Of a DNA stretch of 46,065 bases, positions 39,697-46,065 are shown one piece after another. Location: the IMG/VR virus record IMGVR_UViG_3300017714_003136, positions 1-46,065 of that record. One strand, given 5' to 3'. The notes beneath the pieces are model-generated. The model ran no database searches. It worked only from the letters and a program-made list of their open reading frames with translations, and was not told where the DNA came from. The position numbers and the translations under genes were made by a program. How positions within the stretch are numbered: position 1 is the stretch's first letter; each line of letters opens with the position of its first letter. The stretch comes from a virus.

Positions 39697-40238
39697 GAAG
39701 ACAAAAATTAACTAATTACGAACAGGCTAAAGAAACAGCACTAACTAATCATAAGATTAAGTCTAAAGAAGTGAGATTATTAGTAGAAAACGATTCTCAA
39801 ATTATTTCAACAGATAGAGCAATACAACAAGCAGAGCAACAAGGTTTGGATTTAGTATGCATAAGTCCAACAGCAACACCGCCTGTTTGTAAAATTATGG
39901 ATGTAGGAAAGTACCTATATGAACAAAAGAAAAAACAAAAAGCACTAGACAAGAAAAATAGAGAATCTATTGTTAGTTTAAAAGAAATCCAATTTAGGCC
40001 AAACACCGGTGATGGCGACTTAAAAGTAAAAGCTAATAAAATAGATGAGTTATTACAAAGTGGAGACAAAGTAAAATTGGTTATGAAAGTCAAAGGTAGA
40101 GAAAATGCCATGAAAGATCACTGTATGGAAAGATTCCAACGATTTCTTACATTTGTTAACAAGTACGAGTTGGACAGTAAACCCAATTGGCAAGGAAATA
40201 AAGTTCTTGCAATTTTAAAAAAATCTGCTATAATATAA
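39693..40238 (+). CDS. infC: Translation initiation factor IF-3
   Basis: A 181-residue IF3 with both domains: N-terminal [21 protein letters not shown], linker region [20 protein letters not shown] (family signature), and C-terminal [22 protein letters not shown]3 binds the 30S subunit, blocks premature 50S joining and controls start selection, including discrimination against leaderless mRNAs. It starts in an ATGA overlap with clpX and is followed at once by rpsU. Its last codons contain the rpsU promoter. Confidence 0.93.
   Translation: MRRQKLTNYEQAKETALTNHKIKSKEVRLLVENDSQIISTDRAIQQAEQQGLDLVCISPTATPPVCKIMDVGKYLYEQKKKQKALDKKNRESIVSLKEIQFRPNTGDGDLKVKANKIDELLQSGDKVKLVMKVKGRENAMKDHCMERFQRFLTFVNKYELDSKPNWQGNKVLAILKKSAII
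40207..40234 (+). promoter_or_regulatory. Promoter ending 7 nt before the bS21 ATG
   Basis: TTGCAA (40207-40212), 16-base spacer and TATAAT (40229-40234), inside infC. The ATG at 40241 coincides with the predicted start site, so a leaderless mRNA is expected. Confidence 0.7.
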
Positions 40239-40240
40239 CT

Positions 40241-40618
40241 ATGAATCAAAACAAACCTAGAAAAAACTACGAGATCAAAAACTTTCAAAACTTCGATAAG
40301 CCAAAGAAAAGAAAGTTTGACACACCTAAACCTGAAGGCTTACAAGTATATGTGCGTGAAGGTGAAGATGTCATGAAGGCTTGGAGAAAACTTAAGAAAA
40401 AAATCTTAAGAGATGGACTAATGCAAGAAATTAAAGATAGACAGTATTACCAAAAACCAAGTGAAAAAAAGAAGATCAAAAAAGATCAACAAACACGTAG
40501 AGCTCAAAAAGAGAGAAAAGAAAAAGCATTTGAGATGGGTTTAACTTATAAAGGAATGAATCCTTTAAAACAGCCTAGACGTAAAAAAGCCAAACCAACC
40601 AATAGAACTCGTTCGTAG
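40241..40618 (+). CDS. rpsU: Ribosomal protein bS21 homologue (extended)
   Basis: A 125-residue basic protein whose central part (about residues 33-95) matches bS21: LQVYVREGEDVMKAWRKLKK, ILRDGLMQEIKDRQYYQKPS and KDQQTRRAQKER. E. coli bS21 has 71 residues; here there is a 30-residue N-terminal and a 30-residue basic C-terminal extension. bS21 sits on the 30S platform near the anti-Shine-Dalgarno and affects mRNA binding. It is the ribosomal protein most often found in phages, including marine ones. It sits next to infC and is itself predicted to be leaderless. Confidence 0.85.
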   Translation: MNQNKPRKNYEIKNFQNFDKPKKRKFDTPKPEGLQVYVREGEDVMKAWRKLKKKILRDGLMQEIKDRQYYQKPSEKKKIKKDQQTRRAQKERKEKAFEMGLTYKGMNPLKQPRRKKAKPTNRTRS

Positions 40619-40649
40619 TTAATATTGGGTAAAAATTCACAATTTTATC

Positions 40650-40677
40650 TTTACAAATAACTAGTAAATGCTATAAT
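40650..40677 (+). promoter_or_regulatory. Promoter for the 64-aa gene and tRNA-Val
   Basis: TTTACA (40650-40655), 16-base spacer and TATAAT (40672-40677). The ATG at 40684 falls on the expected start site. The transcript would carry the short gene and tRNA-Val, perhaps also sufB and sufC. Confidence 0.7.
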
Positions 40678-40683
40678 ATAAGC

Positions 40684-40878
40684 ATGGAGTCACAAATGTT
40701 AGAAAAAGAGTTAAATAGTAGCAACGCAGTTGAATCTCTTGCAAGAATGGATAATAAACAAAGAGAACAATTTTATATTGATCTAGTAACAAAGTTTCCA
40801 AATCTAGCAAGTGATGTGGTTATGGGTATTCAAGTAACCATGCAAGAAAAAAATTTAGAGGAGAACAAGGGTGGTTAG
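40684..40878 (+). CDS. 64-residue leaderless protein ending inside tRNA-Val
   Basis: A small helical protein (QMLEKELNSSNAVESLARMD, REQFYIDLVTKFPNLASDVV). No family recognised. Its ATG lies exactly at the predicted transcription start and its last 10 bases, with the stop codon, lie inside the 5' end of tRNA-Val. Processing of the tRNA by RNase P would cut the message before its stop codon, making a non-stop mRNA that is a natural tmRNA substrate. Confidence 0.6.
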   Translation: MESQMLEKELNSSNAVESLARMDNKQREQFYIDLVTKFPNLASDVVMGIQVTMQEKNLEENKGG

Positions 40879-40944
40879 CTCAGTTGGTAGAGCATCTCGT
40901 TTACACCGAGGGGGTCAAAGGTTCGAGTCCTTTACTACCCACCA
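40869..40944 (+). tRNA. tRNA-Val (TAC anticodon)
   Basis: A 76-base tRNA with acceptor GGGTGGT/ACTACCC, encoded CCA, T-loop TTCGAGT and anticodon stem TCTCG/CGAGG around loop TTTACAC, giving TAC. It reads GTA-type valine codons. It lies between a short leaderless gene and sufB. Confidence 0.95.
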
Positions 40945-40957
40945 TTAAGAAAGTAAT

Positions 40958-42388
40958 ATGTCAGATACTGAAACACTTATTAATAAAAAATACAAAGAAG
41001 GATTTGTCACTGATGTGGAATCTGATACCCTACCACCAGGGTTAAATGAAGATACTGTAAAAAGAATATCAGAGATCAAGAACGAGCCAGAATGGCTGTT
41101 TAAATGGCGTTTAAGGGCTTTTAAGCGGTGGTTAACAATGAAAGAGCCCAATTGGTCCACATTAAACATTAACCCCATTAATTACCAGGATATATCGTAT
41201 TATTCAGCACCTAAACCTTTGTTGGATTCATATGATGATGTTGATCCTAAGATTAAAGAGGACTTTGAAAAGCTAGGAATTCCATTAAATGAAAGACTTA
41301 AATTAGCAGGAGTGGCCGTTGATGCAGTATTTGATTCAGTATCTGTTGCAACAACATTCAAAGAAGACTTGGCAAAACAAGGAATTATATTTTGTTCATT
41401 TAGTGAAGCAGTACAAGAGCATCCAGAATTAGTTAAACAATATCTTGGTACAGTTATACCTCCAAGTGATAATTATTTTGCTTGTTTAAATGCGGCTGTT
41501 TTCACAGATGGATCTTTTGCTTATATTCCAAAAGGTGTTAGATGTCCATTGGAACTATCAACATACTTTAGAATTAATCAAGCAAACACAGGACAGTTTG
41601 AAAGAACATTGATTGTTGCTGAAGATGATTCTTACGTGAGTTATTTAGAAGGTTGTACAGCACCGATGCGTGATGAGAATCAATTACACGCGGCCTGTGT
41701 TGAGATAGTAATAAAAGATAGAGCTGAAGTAAAATATTCAACAATACAAAATTGGTATCCAGGTGATCCAGAAACTGGCAAAGGTGGAGTATATAATTTT
41801 GTAACTAAACGTGGTTTATGCAAAGGAGAGAAAAGTAAATTGTCATGGACACAGTTAGAGACAGGTTCGGCCTTGACATGGAAATATCCAAGTTGTATTT
41901 TAAAAGGAGATGATTCGCAAGGTGAGTTTTATTCCGTAGCAGTTAGCACAGGTAAACAACAAGCAGACACAGGAACTAAAATGTTTCACTTAGGTAAAAA
42001 TACAAAATCAACTATTATATCAAAAGGAATATCTGCAAAACAAGGAGAGCAAACATATAGAGGATTAGTTACTGTTGGTAGAAAAGCCGCTGGAGCAAGA
42101 AACTATACACAATGCGATTCAATGTTAATTGGTGATGAATGTCTAGCTAAAACAATACCTTATATCAAAAGTAATAATTTAGAAGCATCATTGGAACATG
42201 AAGCAACAACATCAAAAATTAGTGAAGACCAGTTATTTTATTTGAGGTCAAGAGGATTAGATGAACAAGATGCTGTTAATATGATTGTAAATGGTTTTGT
42301 AAAAGAAGTAACAAAAAAATTACCTATGGAATTTGCCGTAGAAGCCAATAAGTTACTAGAAGTCACATTAGAAGGAAGTGTTGGATAA
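40958..42388 (+). CDS. sufB: SufB Fe-S cluster scaffold subunit
   Basis: A 476-residue, full-length SufB of the SufBC2D complex, where sulfur and iron are assembled into [4Fe-4S] clusters. Family signatures include [68 protein letters not shown] with the conserved Cys, and [21 protein letters not shown]. The start follows tRNA-Val by 13 bases. It overlaps sufC by one base. Full length and conserved sites suggest a working protein. Confidence 0.95.
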   Translation: MSDTETLINKKYKEGFVTDVESDTLPPGLNEDTVKRISEIKNEPEWLFKWRLRAFKRWLTMKEPNWSTLNINPINYQDISYYSAPKPLLDSYDDVDPKIKEDFEKLGIPLNERLKLAGVAVDAVFDSVSVATTFKEDLAKQGIIFCSFSEAVQEHPELVKQYLGTVIPPSDNYFACLNAAVFTDGSFAYIPKGVRCPLELSTYFRINQANTGQFERTLIVAEDDSYVSYLEGCTAPMRDENQLHAACVEIVIKDRAEVKYSTIQNWYPGDPETGKGGVYNFVTKRGLCKGEKSKLSWTQLETGSALTWKYPSCILKGDDSQGEFYSVAVSTGKQQADTGTKMFHLGKNTKSTIISKGISAKQGEQTYRGLVTVGRKAAGARNYTQCDSMLIGDECLAKTIPYIKSNNLEASLEHEATTSKISEDQLFYLRSRGLDEQDAVNMIVNGFVKEVTKKLPMEFAVEANKLLEVTLEGSVG

Positions 42389-43128
42389 TGTTAGAAATTA
42401 ACAACTTAATAACATCAGTAGATGAAAAAACCATATTAAATGGATTAACGTTAAAAGTCAATCCAGGTGAAGTTCATGCAATAATGGGACCAAACGGCTC
42501 AGGAAAAAGTACACTATCAAATACACTAATGGGAAAAGATGGATATGTACCTGATAGTGGATCAGTTACTTTTAAAGGAAAAAATTTACTAGAAATGGAA
42601 GTTGAAGAAAGAGCCAGAGAAGGAATGTTTCTTGCATTACAATATCCAACAGAAATACCAGGAGTAAACACAAATACATTTTTAAGATTTTCAGTTAATG
42701 CTATAAGAAAACATCAAGGCAAAGAGCCTTTGGATTCGTTAGAGTTTGTATCTCAAATGAAAGAACAAGCAAAACAGTTGGCTATCAGTAATGAAATGTT
42801 AACAAGATCTTTAAACACAGGTTTCTCAGGCGGTGAAAAAAAGAAAAATGAAGTATTACAGATGTCATTATTACAACCTGAACTAATTATAATGGATGAA
42901 ACAGATTCGGGTTTAGATGTTGATGCTTTAAGAATTGTATCAGATGGTGTTAACAAATTAAGAAACAAAAACAGATCTTTTATCATAATCACACATTACC
43001 AAAGACTATTAGATTATATCAAACCAGATTTTGTACATATTCTATCAAATGGTAAAATCATTAAAACAGGCGATGCATCATTGGCATTAGAAGTTGAAAA
43101 AACTGGATATAGCTTGTCCAATGATTAA
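42388..43128 (+). CDS. sufC: SufC ATPase
   Basis: A 246-residue ABC-type ATPase of the SUF scaffold. Walker A GPNGSGKS is at 34-41, the signature reads FSGGEKKKNE, Walker B IIMDETDSGLDVDAL and the switch His lies in IIITHYQRLLDYI. It is full length and follows sufB directly, as in bacterial suf operons. The predicted promoter of RNase P RNA lies at its end. Confidence 0.95.
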   Translation: MLEINNLITSVDEKTILNGLTLKVNPGEVHAIMGPNGSGKSTLSNTLMGKDGYVPDSGSVTFKGKNLLEMEVEERAREGMFLALQYPTEIPGVNTNTFLRFSVNAIRKHQGKEPLDSLEFVSQMKEQAKQLAISNEMLTRSLNTGFSGGEKKKNEVLQMSLLQPELIIMDETDSGLDVDALRIVSDGVNKLRNKNRSFIIITHYQRLLDYIKPDFVHILSNGKIIKTGDASLALEVEKTGYSLSND

Positions 43129-43142
43129 ATATATGTTATAAT
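43114..43142 (+). promoter_or_regulatory. Promoter for RNase P RNA and tRNA-Asp
   Basis: TTGTCC (43114-43119), 17-base spacer and TATAAT (43137-43142), partly inside sufC. The expected start at about 43149 matches the 5' end of the P1 helix. Confidence 0.7.
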
Positions 43143-43148
43143 ATGAAT

Positions 43149-43305
43149 TACAATGTAATCGGACTATCGCTGGAAACAGAGGAAAGTCAGGACACAGGTA
43201 GAAATGTGCAAGTCCAAATAGAGTGTCAACAACTACCGGGACACAGGGTAGGACGCAAAGATAAATGATAGTTAGAACAGAATCCTGCTTATTGATTACA
43301 CTTGT
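43149..43305 (+). ncRNA. rnpB: Miniature RNase P RNA
   Basis: All hallmarks of the bacterial catalytic core are seen. P1 is TGTAATC/GATTACA (43154-43160, 43294-43300). P2 is GACTATC/GATAGTT (43162-43168, 43267-43273). A tiny P3 is CTG-GAAA-CAG (43170-43179). The GAGGAAAG segment (43179-43186) precedes P4, which pairs AAG, bulged T43187, CAGGA (43188-43192) with TCCTG (43283-43287) and CTT (43288-43290). ACAGAA (43277-43282) and AGATAAATGA before P2' also match conserved positions. Only about 75 bases replace the specificity domain and P5-P18, so the RNA is about 155 bases against 350-400 in bacteria. tRNA-Asp begins about 7-11 bases later on the same transcript. Ends are estimates. Confidence 0.85.
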
Positions 43306-43311
43306 AGGAGG

Positions 43312-43388
43312 GGGGGTGTAGCTCAGTTGGTTAGAGCGATCGCCTGTCACGCGATAGGTCGAGGGTTCGAGTCCCTTCACTCCCGCCA
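43312..43388 (+). tRNA. tRNA-Asp (GTC anticodon)
   Basis: A 77-base tRNA with acceptor GGGGGTG/CACTCCC, discriminator G, encoded CCA, T-loop TTCGAGT and anticodon stem ATCGC/GCGAT around loop CTGTCAC, giving GTC. It directly follows the RNase P RNA and is likely cut from it by RNase P. Confidence 0.95.
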
Positions 43389-43448
43389 CAACTTTATTAA
43401 AAATACATAATATGAAACTACAACTTTATTAAATATATAATATGAAAC
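43388..43448 (+). repeat. Tandem repeat at the sufS start
   Basis: Two near-identical copies of about 30 bases (43388-43418 and 43420-43448), each opening ACAACTTTATTAAA and ending ATAATATGAAAC, differ by a two-base indel and a substitution. The first starts at the last base of tRNA-Asp. The first copy's ATG (43412) opens a six-codon frame MKLQLY that stops at 43432; the second copy's ATG is the sufS start. Confidence 0.7.
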
Positions 43449-44656
43449 ACATTAGAGATCAATTTCCAATTTTTAAAAAAATGTTGCCTAACGGAAAGCC
43501 GTTGGTTTATTTTGATAGTGCCAATTCAGCACAAAAACCCCAACGTGTGATAGATAGGTTAACTAAATTTTATACAGAAGAATACAGTAGTGTAGGAAGA
43601 AGTATACACCAATTAAGTATCAATGCAACAGAATGTTTAGAACAAAGTCGTATAACTGTAGCAAAATTTTTAAATGCAAGTTCTGAAGAAGAAATAATTT
43701 TTACTAAAAGTGCCACCGAAGCAATAAATTCAATAGCAGAGAGCTTTGGAAGAACACAAAAAAAGCCATATGAAATAATTTGTACTGAACTAGAACATCA
43801 TTCGAATTATCTTCCATGGCATTTGCAACGACTACAAGGTAAAGCAAGTCTTAAATTTATTCCTTTGAAAGATGATTGCAGTTTGGATATAGATAAACTA
43901 GAAGAACTAATTACAAAAAAAACAAAAATCATTGCTATAACTCAATTATCAAATGTAACAGGTGAAATTATTGACGTTAAAAAAGTTTGTGAAATAGCAC
44001 ACAAAAAAGGAATAGCAGTATTTGTTGATGGTACACAGGCGGCACCACATATGAGAGTTGATGTTCAAGATATAGATTGTGACTTTTATTGTATTAGCGG
44101 CCACAAGATGTATGGACCATCAGGTGTAGGAGCTCTATACGCCAAAAAGAAATGGATCGATGAATTGACACCATATATGTCAGGCGGCGGAACAGTTGCA
44201 AAAGTTACAACAGATAAAGTTGAGTATGCTTCAGGTCCAAAAAAATGGGAAGCAGGTACACATCCTATTGCAGAAATTGTAGCCTTAAAAGAAGCAATTG
44301 ACTTTTACTATGACAATGACTTTGATGCTATGTTAAAGTATGAGCATGAGTTAGTTGAATATGCTTATAAGAAAATGATTGATAGGGGAGATATGCAAGT
44401 ACTTTGTAATGGTAAACCAAATGCAGTACTTTCATTTAATCTAGATGGAATACATAATTCAGATTTGGCAATGTTTTTAGATCAATATGGTATTGCAACA
44501 AGACCAGGACATCATTGCACACAGATACTTCATAACAAATTTGGATTATCAGGATCATGTAGAATATCTTTAGGAGTATATAATACACGTGAGGAGTTAG
44601 ATTACTTTTTTGAATGTATTGACAGTATTAAAAAAGCTGTAATAAAAGGAAAATAA
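43442..44656 (+). CDS. sufS: SufS cysteine desulfurase
   Basis: A 404-residue group II cysteine desulfurase, which takes sulfur from cysteine and hands it to SufE. The PLP lysine is Lys222 in CISGHKMYGPSGVG; the active-site Cys359 lies in TRPGHHCTQ. Other family marks are YFDSANSAQKP, TKSATEAIN, ELEHHSNYLPW and FVDGTQAAPHMRVD. It is full length. It is on the same strand after sufB, sufC, RNase P RNA and tRNA-Asp. No Shine-Dalgarno sequence precedes its ATG. Confidence 0.95.
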   Translation: MKHIRDQFPIFKKMLPNGKPLVYFDSANSAQKPQRVIDRLTKFYTEEYSSVGRSIHQLSINATECLEQSRITVAKFLNASSEEEIIFTKSATEAINSIAESFGRTQKKPYEIICTELEHHSNYLPWHLQRLQGKASLKFIPLKDDCSLDIDKLEELITKKTKIIAITQLSNVTGEIIDVKKVCEIAHKKGIAVFVDGTQAAPHMRVDVQDIDCDFYCISGHKMYGPSGVGALYAKKKWIDELTPYMSGGGTVAKVTTDKVEYASGPKKWEAGTHPIAEIVALKEAIDFYYDNDFDAMLKYEHELVEYAYKKMIDRGDMQVLCNGKPNAVLSFNLDGIHNSDLAMFLDQYGIATRPGHHCTQILHNKFGLSGSCRISLGVYNTREELDYFFECIDSIKKAVIKGK

Positions 44657-44657
44657 A

Positions 44658-44894
44658 TTGACTTCTGATAAACTTAAAAATCTATCCTTAAGAGAACTAC
44701 AAAAAGAATCATCAAAAGCACTTATGGTAATGCAAAATGCGGACAACTTGTCATTGTCAGAAATAAACCAAAAAGTAAATCATGATTCAACTATATTCTA
44801 TAGTGCAGTACTAGAAAAATACATCAGCATATATGGAGATTTGCCTAGCAATACCGAATTGGGTAAAAAAATCCAATTAATTTATCCAGATTAG
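44658..44894 (+). CDS. Small helical protein after sufS
   Basis: A 78-residue protein from a TTG one base after the sufS stop. Helical (LSLRELQKESSKALMVMQNA, STIFYSAVLEKYISIYGDL). No family recognised. Its stop lies within the shared chaperone-gene motif. Confidence 0.5.
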   Translation: MTSDKLKNLSLRELQKESSKALMVMQNADNLSLSEINQKVNHDSTIFYSAVLEKYISIYGDLPSNTELGKKIQLIYPD

Positions 44895-44910
44895 GTCGCA
44901 ATTTTTAAAA
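44891..44910 (+). promoter_or_regulatory. Shared motif upstream of hsp20
   Basis: TTAGGTCGCAATTTTTAAAA is almost identical to the sequence before dnaK (45505-45524): 17 of 20 bases match. It is not a sigma32 consensus. It is a candidate control site shared by the two chaperone genes. Confidence 0.5.
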
Positions 44911-44929
44911 GAAGTATTATATTATTACT

Positions 44930-44953
44930 ATACAGCCAGGAGCTGTATAAATA
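44930..44953 (+). promoter_or_regulatory. Hairpin and TATAAATA in the hsp20 upstream region
   Basis: ATACAGC (44930-44936) and GCTGTAT (44942-44948) make a perfect 7-bp stem with loop CAGGA. It runs into TATAAATA (44946-44953), an exact match to the T4 late promoter element. No T-run follows. A late promoter start here would give a leader of about 60 bases. Confidence 0.4.
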
Positions 44954-45019
44954 AAAATGTAGATTGCTTAGATAGGATCTATATTAAAATAAACAACTTG
45001 CTTAAAAGGAGGAGTTATT

Positions 45020-45463
45020 ATGAAAACAAATCTATCTATTTTTAATCAATTAAGACCAGTAACCGTAGGGTTCGACGATATCTTTGACCATTTTGAAAGT
45101 ATGTTCGACGGAAACGTCATGAACATTCCACAGGTCAATTATCCACCATACAATATTGTAAGAACTGGAGAACACACTTATGATATTGAGTTAGCATTAG
45201 CAGGATTCAGCAAAGACGATATTAATGTTGAATACGAAAATAATGTATTAACTGTAAAATCAATTAAAAAAGCAGATGAAAAAGATGAACAGTCTAGTGG
45301 AGTTATCCATAGAGGTATTTCTAAAAGAATGTTTACAAAATCTTTTACAGTTGCTGATGATGTTGAAGTAAAAGGTGCAGAACTTAAAGATGGTTTATTA
45401 AAGGTCTCTTTGGAAAGAATTATTCCAGAGTCTAAAAAACCAAGAACTATTAAAATCAAATAA
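45020..45463 (+). CDS. hsp20: Hsp20 small heat-shock protein
   Basis: A 147-residue alpha-crystallin-type chaperone: PPYNIVRTGEHTYDIELALAG, DDINVEYENNVLTVK, RGISKRMFTKSFTV and the end GLLKVSLERIIPESKKPRTIKI with the I-x-I-like tail. It holds unfolded proteins for DnaK and is common in T4-like marine phages. A strong AAAGGAGGAG precedes the ATG. A terminator follows, then dnaK. Confidence 0.92.
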   Translation: MKTNLSIFNQLRPVTVGFDDIFDHFESMFDGNVMNIPQVNYPPYNIVRTGEHTYDIELALAGFSKDDINVEYENNVLTVKSIKKADEKDEQSSGVIHRGISKRMFTKSFTVADDVEVKGAELKDGLLKVSLERIIPESKKPRTIKIK

Positions 45464-45475
45464 AGACTTGATTAA

Positions 45476-45504
45476 GGATAGGGTGTAAAAGCCCTATCCA
45501 ACTT

Positions 45505-45507
<3 letters not shown>
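45476..45507 (+). terminator. Intrinsic terminator after hsp20
   Basis: GGATAGGG (45476-45483) and CCCTATCC (45492-45499) form an 8-bp GC-containing stem with loop TGTAAAAG, followed by AACTTTT. It separates hsp20 from dnaK. Confidence 0.75.

Positions 45508-46065
<558 letters not shown>

Noticed and set aside
43087-43389. 100-residue minus-strand frame across RNase P RNA and tRNA-Asp.
   Set aside because: It is the complement of structured RNA genes; the AGVKGLEPSTYRVTGDRSNQ-type sequence is the familiar false translation of a tRNA antisense strand.
45000-45022. ROSE-type RNA thermometer before hsp20.
   Set aside because: A TTGCT sequence precedes the ribosome binding site, but it is too close to pair with it and no convincing stepwise hairpins are seen.

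Overview
The window looks like part of one AT-rich genome of a large T4-like (myovirus-type) marine phage whose host is probably an alphaproteobacterium. Nearly every gene lies on the + strand, and most are packed with ATGA or TAATG overlaps. The T4-type replication and recombination set is recognisable: gp32 single-strand binding protein, UvsX, UvsY, UvsW, a gp62-like clamp-loader subunit, gp61 primase and gp41 helicase. There are also phage structural proteins (a PAAR spike tip, two fibre or baseplate-type proteins, a DUF6267-type protein), class Ia ribonucleotide reductase, ThyX, an MGME1-like exonuclease, peptide deformylase, a SpeD-family protein and Hsp20. The alphaproteobacterial link comes from a circularly permuted two-piece tmRNA and an FdxA-type 7Fe ferredoxin.

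Layout. 1-1.1 kb: 3' end of a TonB-dependent outer-membrane receptor, unusual for a phage. 1.1-9.5 kb: gp32, uvsX, uvsY, a glucosaminidase, uvsW, clamp loader, an MBD4-like DNA glycosylase and a DnaE-like fragment. 9.5-15.4 kb: one minus-strand gene, a fibre-type protein, primase, clpP, thyX and gp41. 15.5-22.9 kb: DUF6267, small basic paralogues, exonuclease and a fibre-type protein. 23-29.3 kb: nrdAB, radical SAM, PAAR and a baseplate-type protein. 29.3-35.1 kb: tmRNA, speD, sufE, def, a nucleosidase, tRNA-Ser, a short sufD, fdxA and a glycosyltransferase. 35.1-38.5 kb: membrane proteins, a nuclease and Smr. 38.5-46 kb: clpX, infC, rpsU (bS21), tRNA-Val, sufB, sufC, a miniature RNase P RNA directly followed by tRNA-Asp, sufS, hsp20 and the start of dnaK.

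The unusual content is an apparent takeover kit for translation, protein quality control and Fe-S supply. It includes a tmRNA with a tag ending LALAA plus ClpX and ClpP that could degrade tagged products; RNase P RNA plus three tRNAs to mature; IF3 and bS21 side by side; PDF, Hsp20 and DnaK; and SufB, C, D, S and E with ferredoxin. Several genes (glucosaminidase, primase, gp41 helicase, bS21 and a 64-aa protein) have a TATAAT box 6-8 nt before the ATG, which predicts leaderless mRNAs. That is notable next to phage-encoded IF3 and bS21, both of which act in start selection.

The strongest candidates for something undescribed are the roughly 155-nt RNase P RNA joined to its own tRNA substrate, and the viral SUF pathway combined with a viral tmRNA-ClpXP route. 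All calls come from reading the sequence; no database search was possible.
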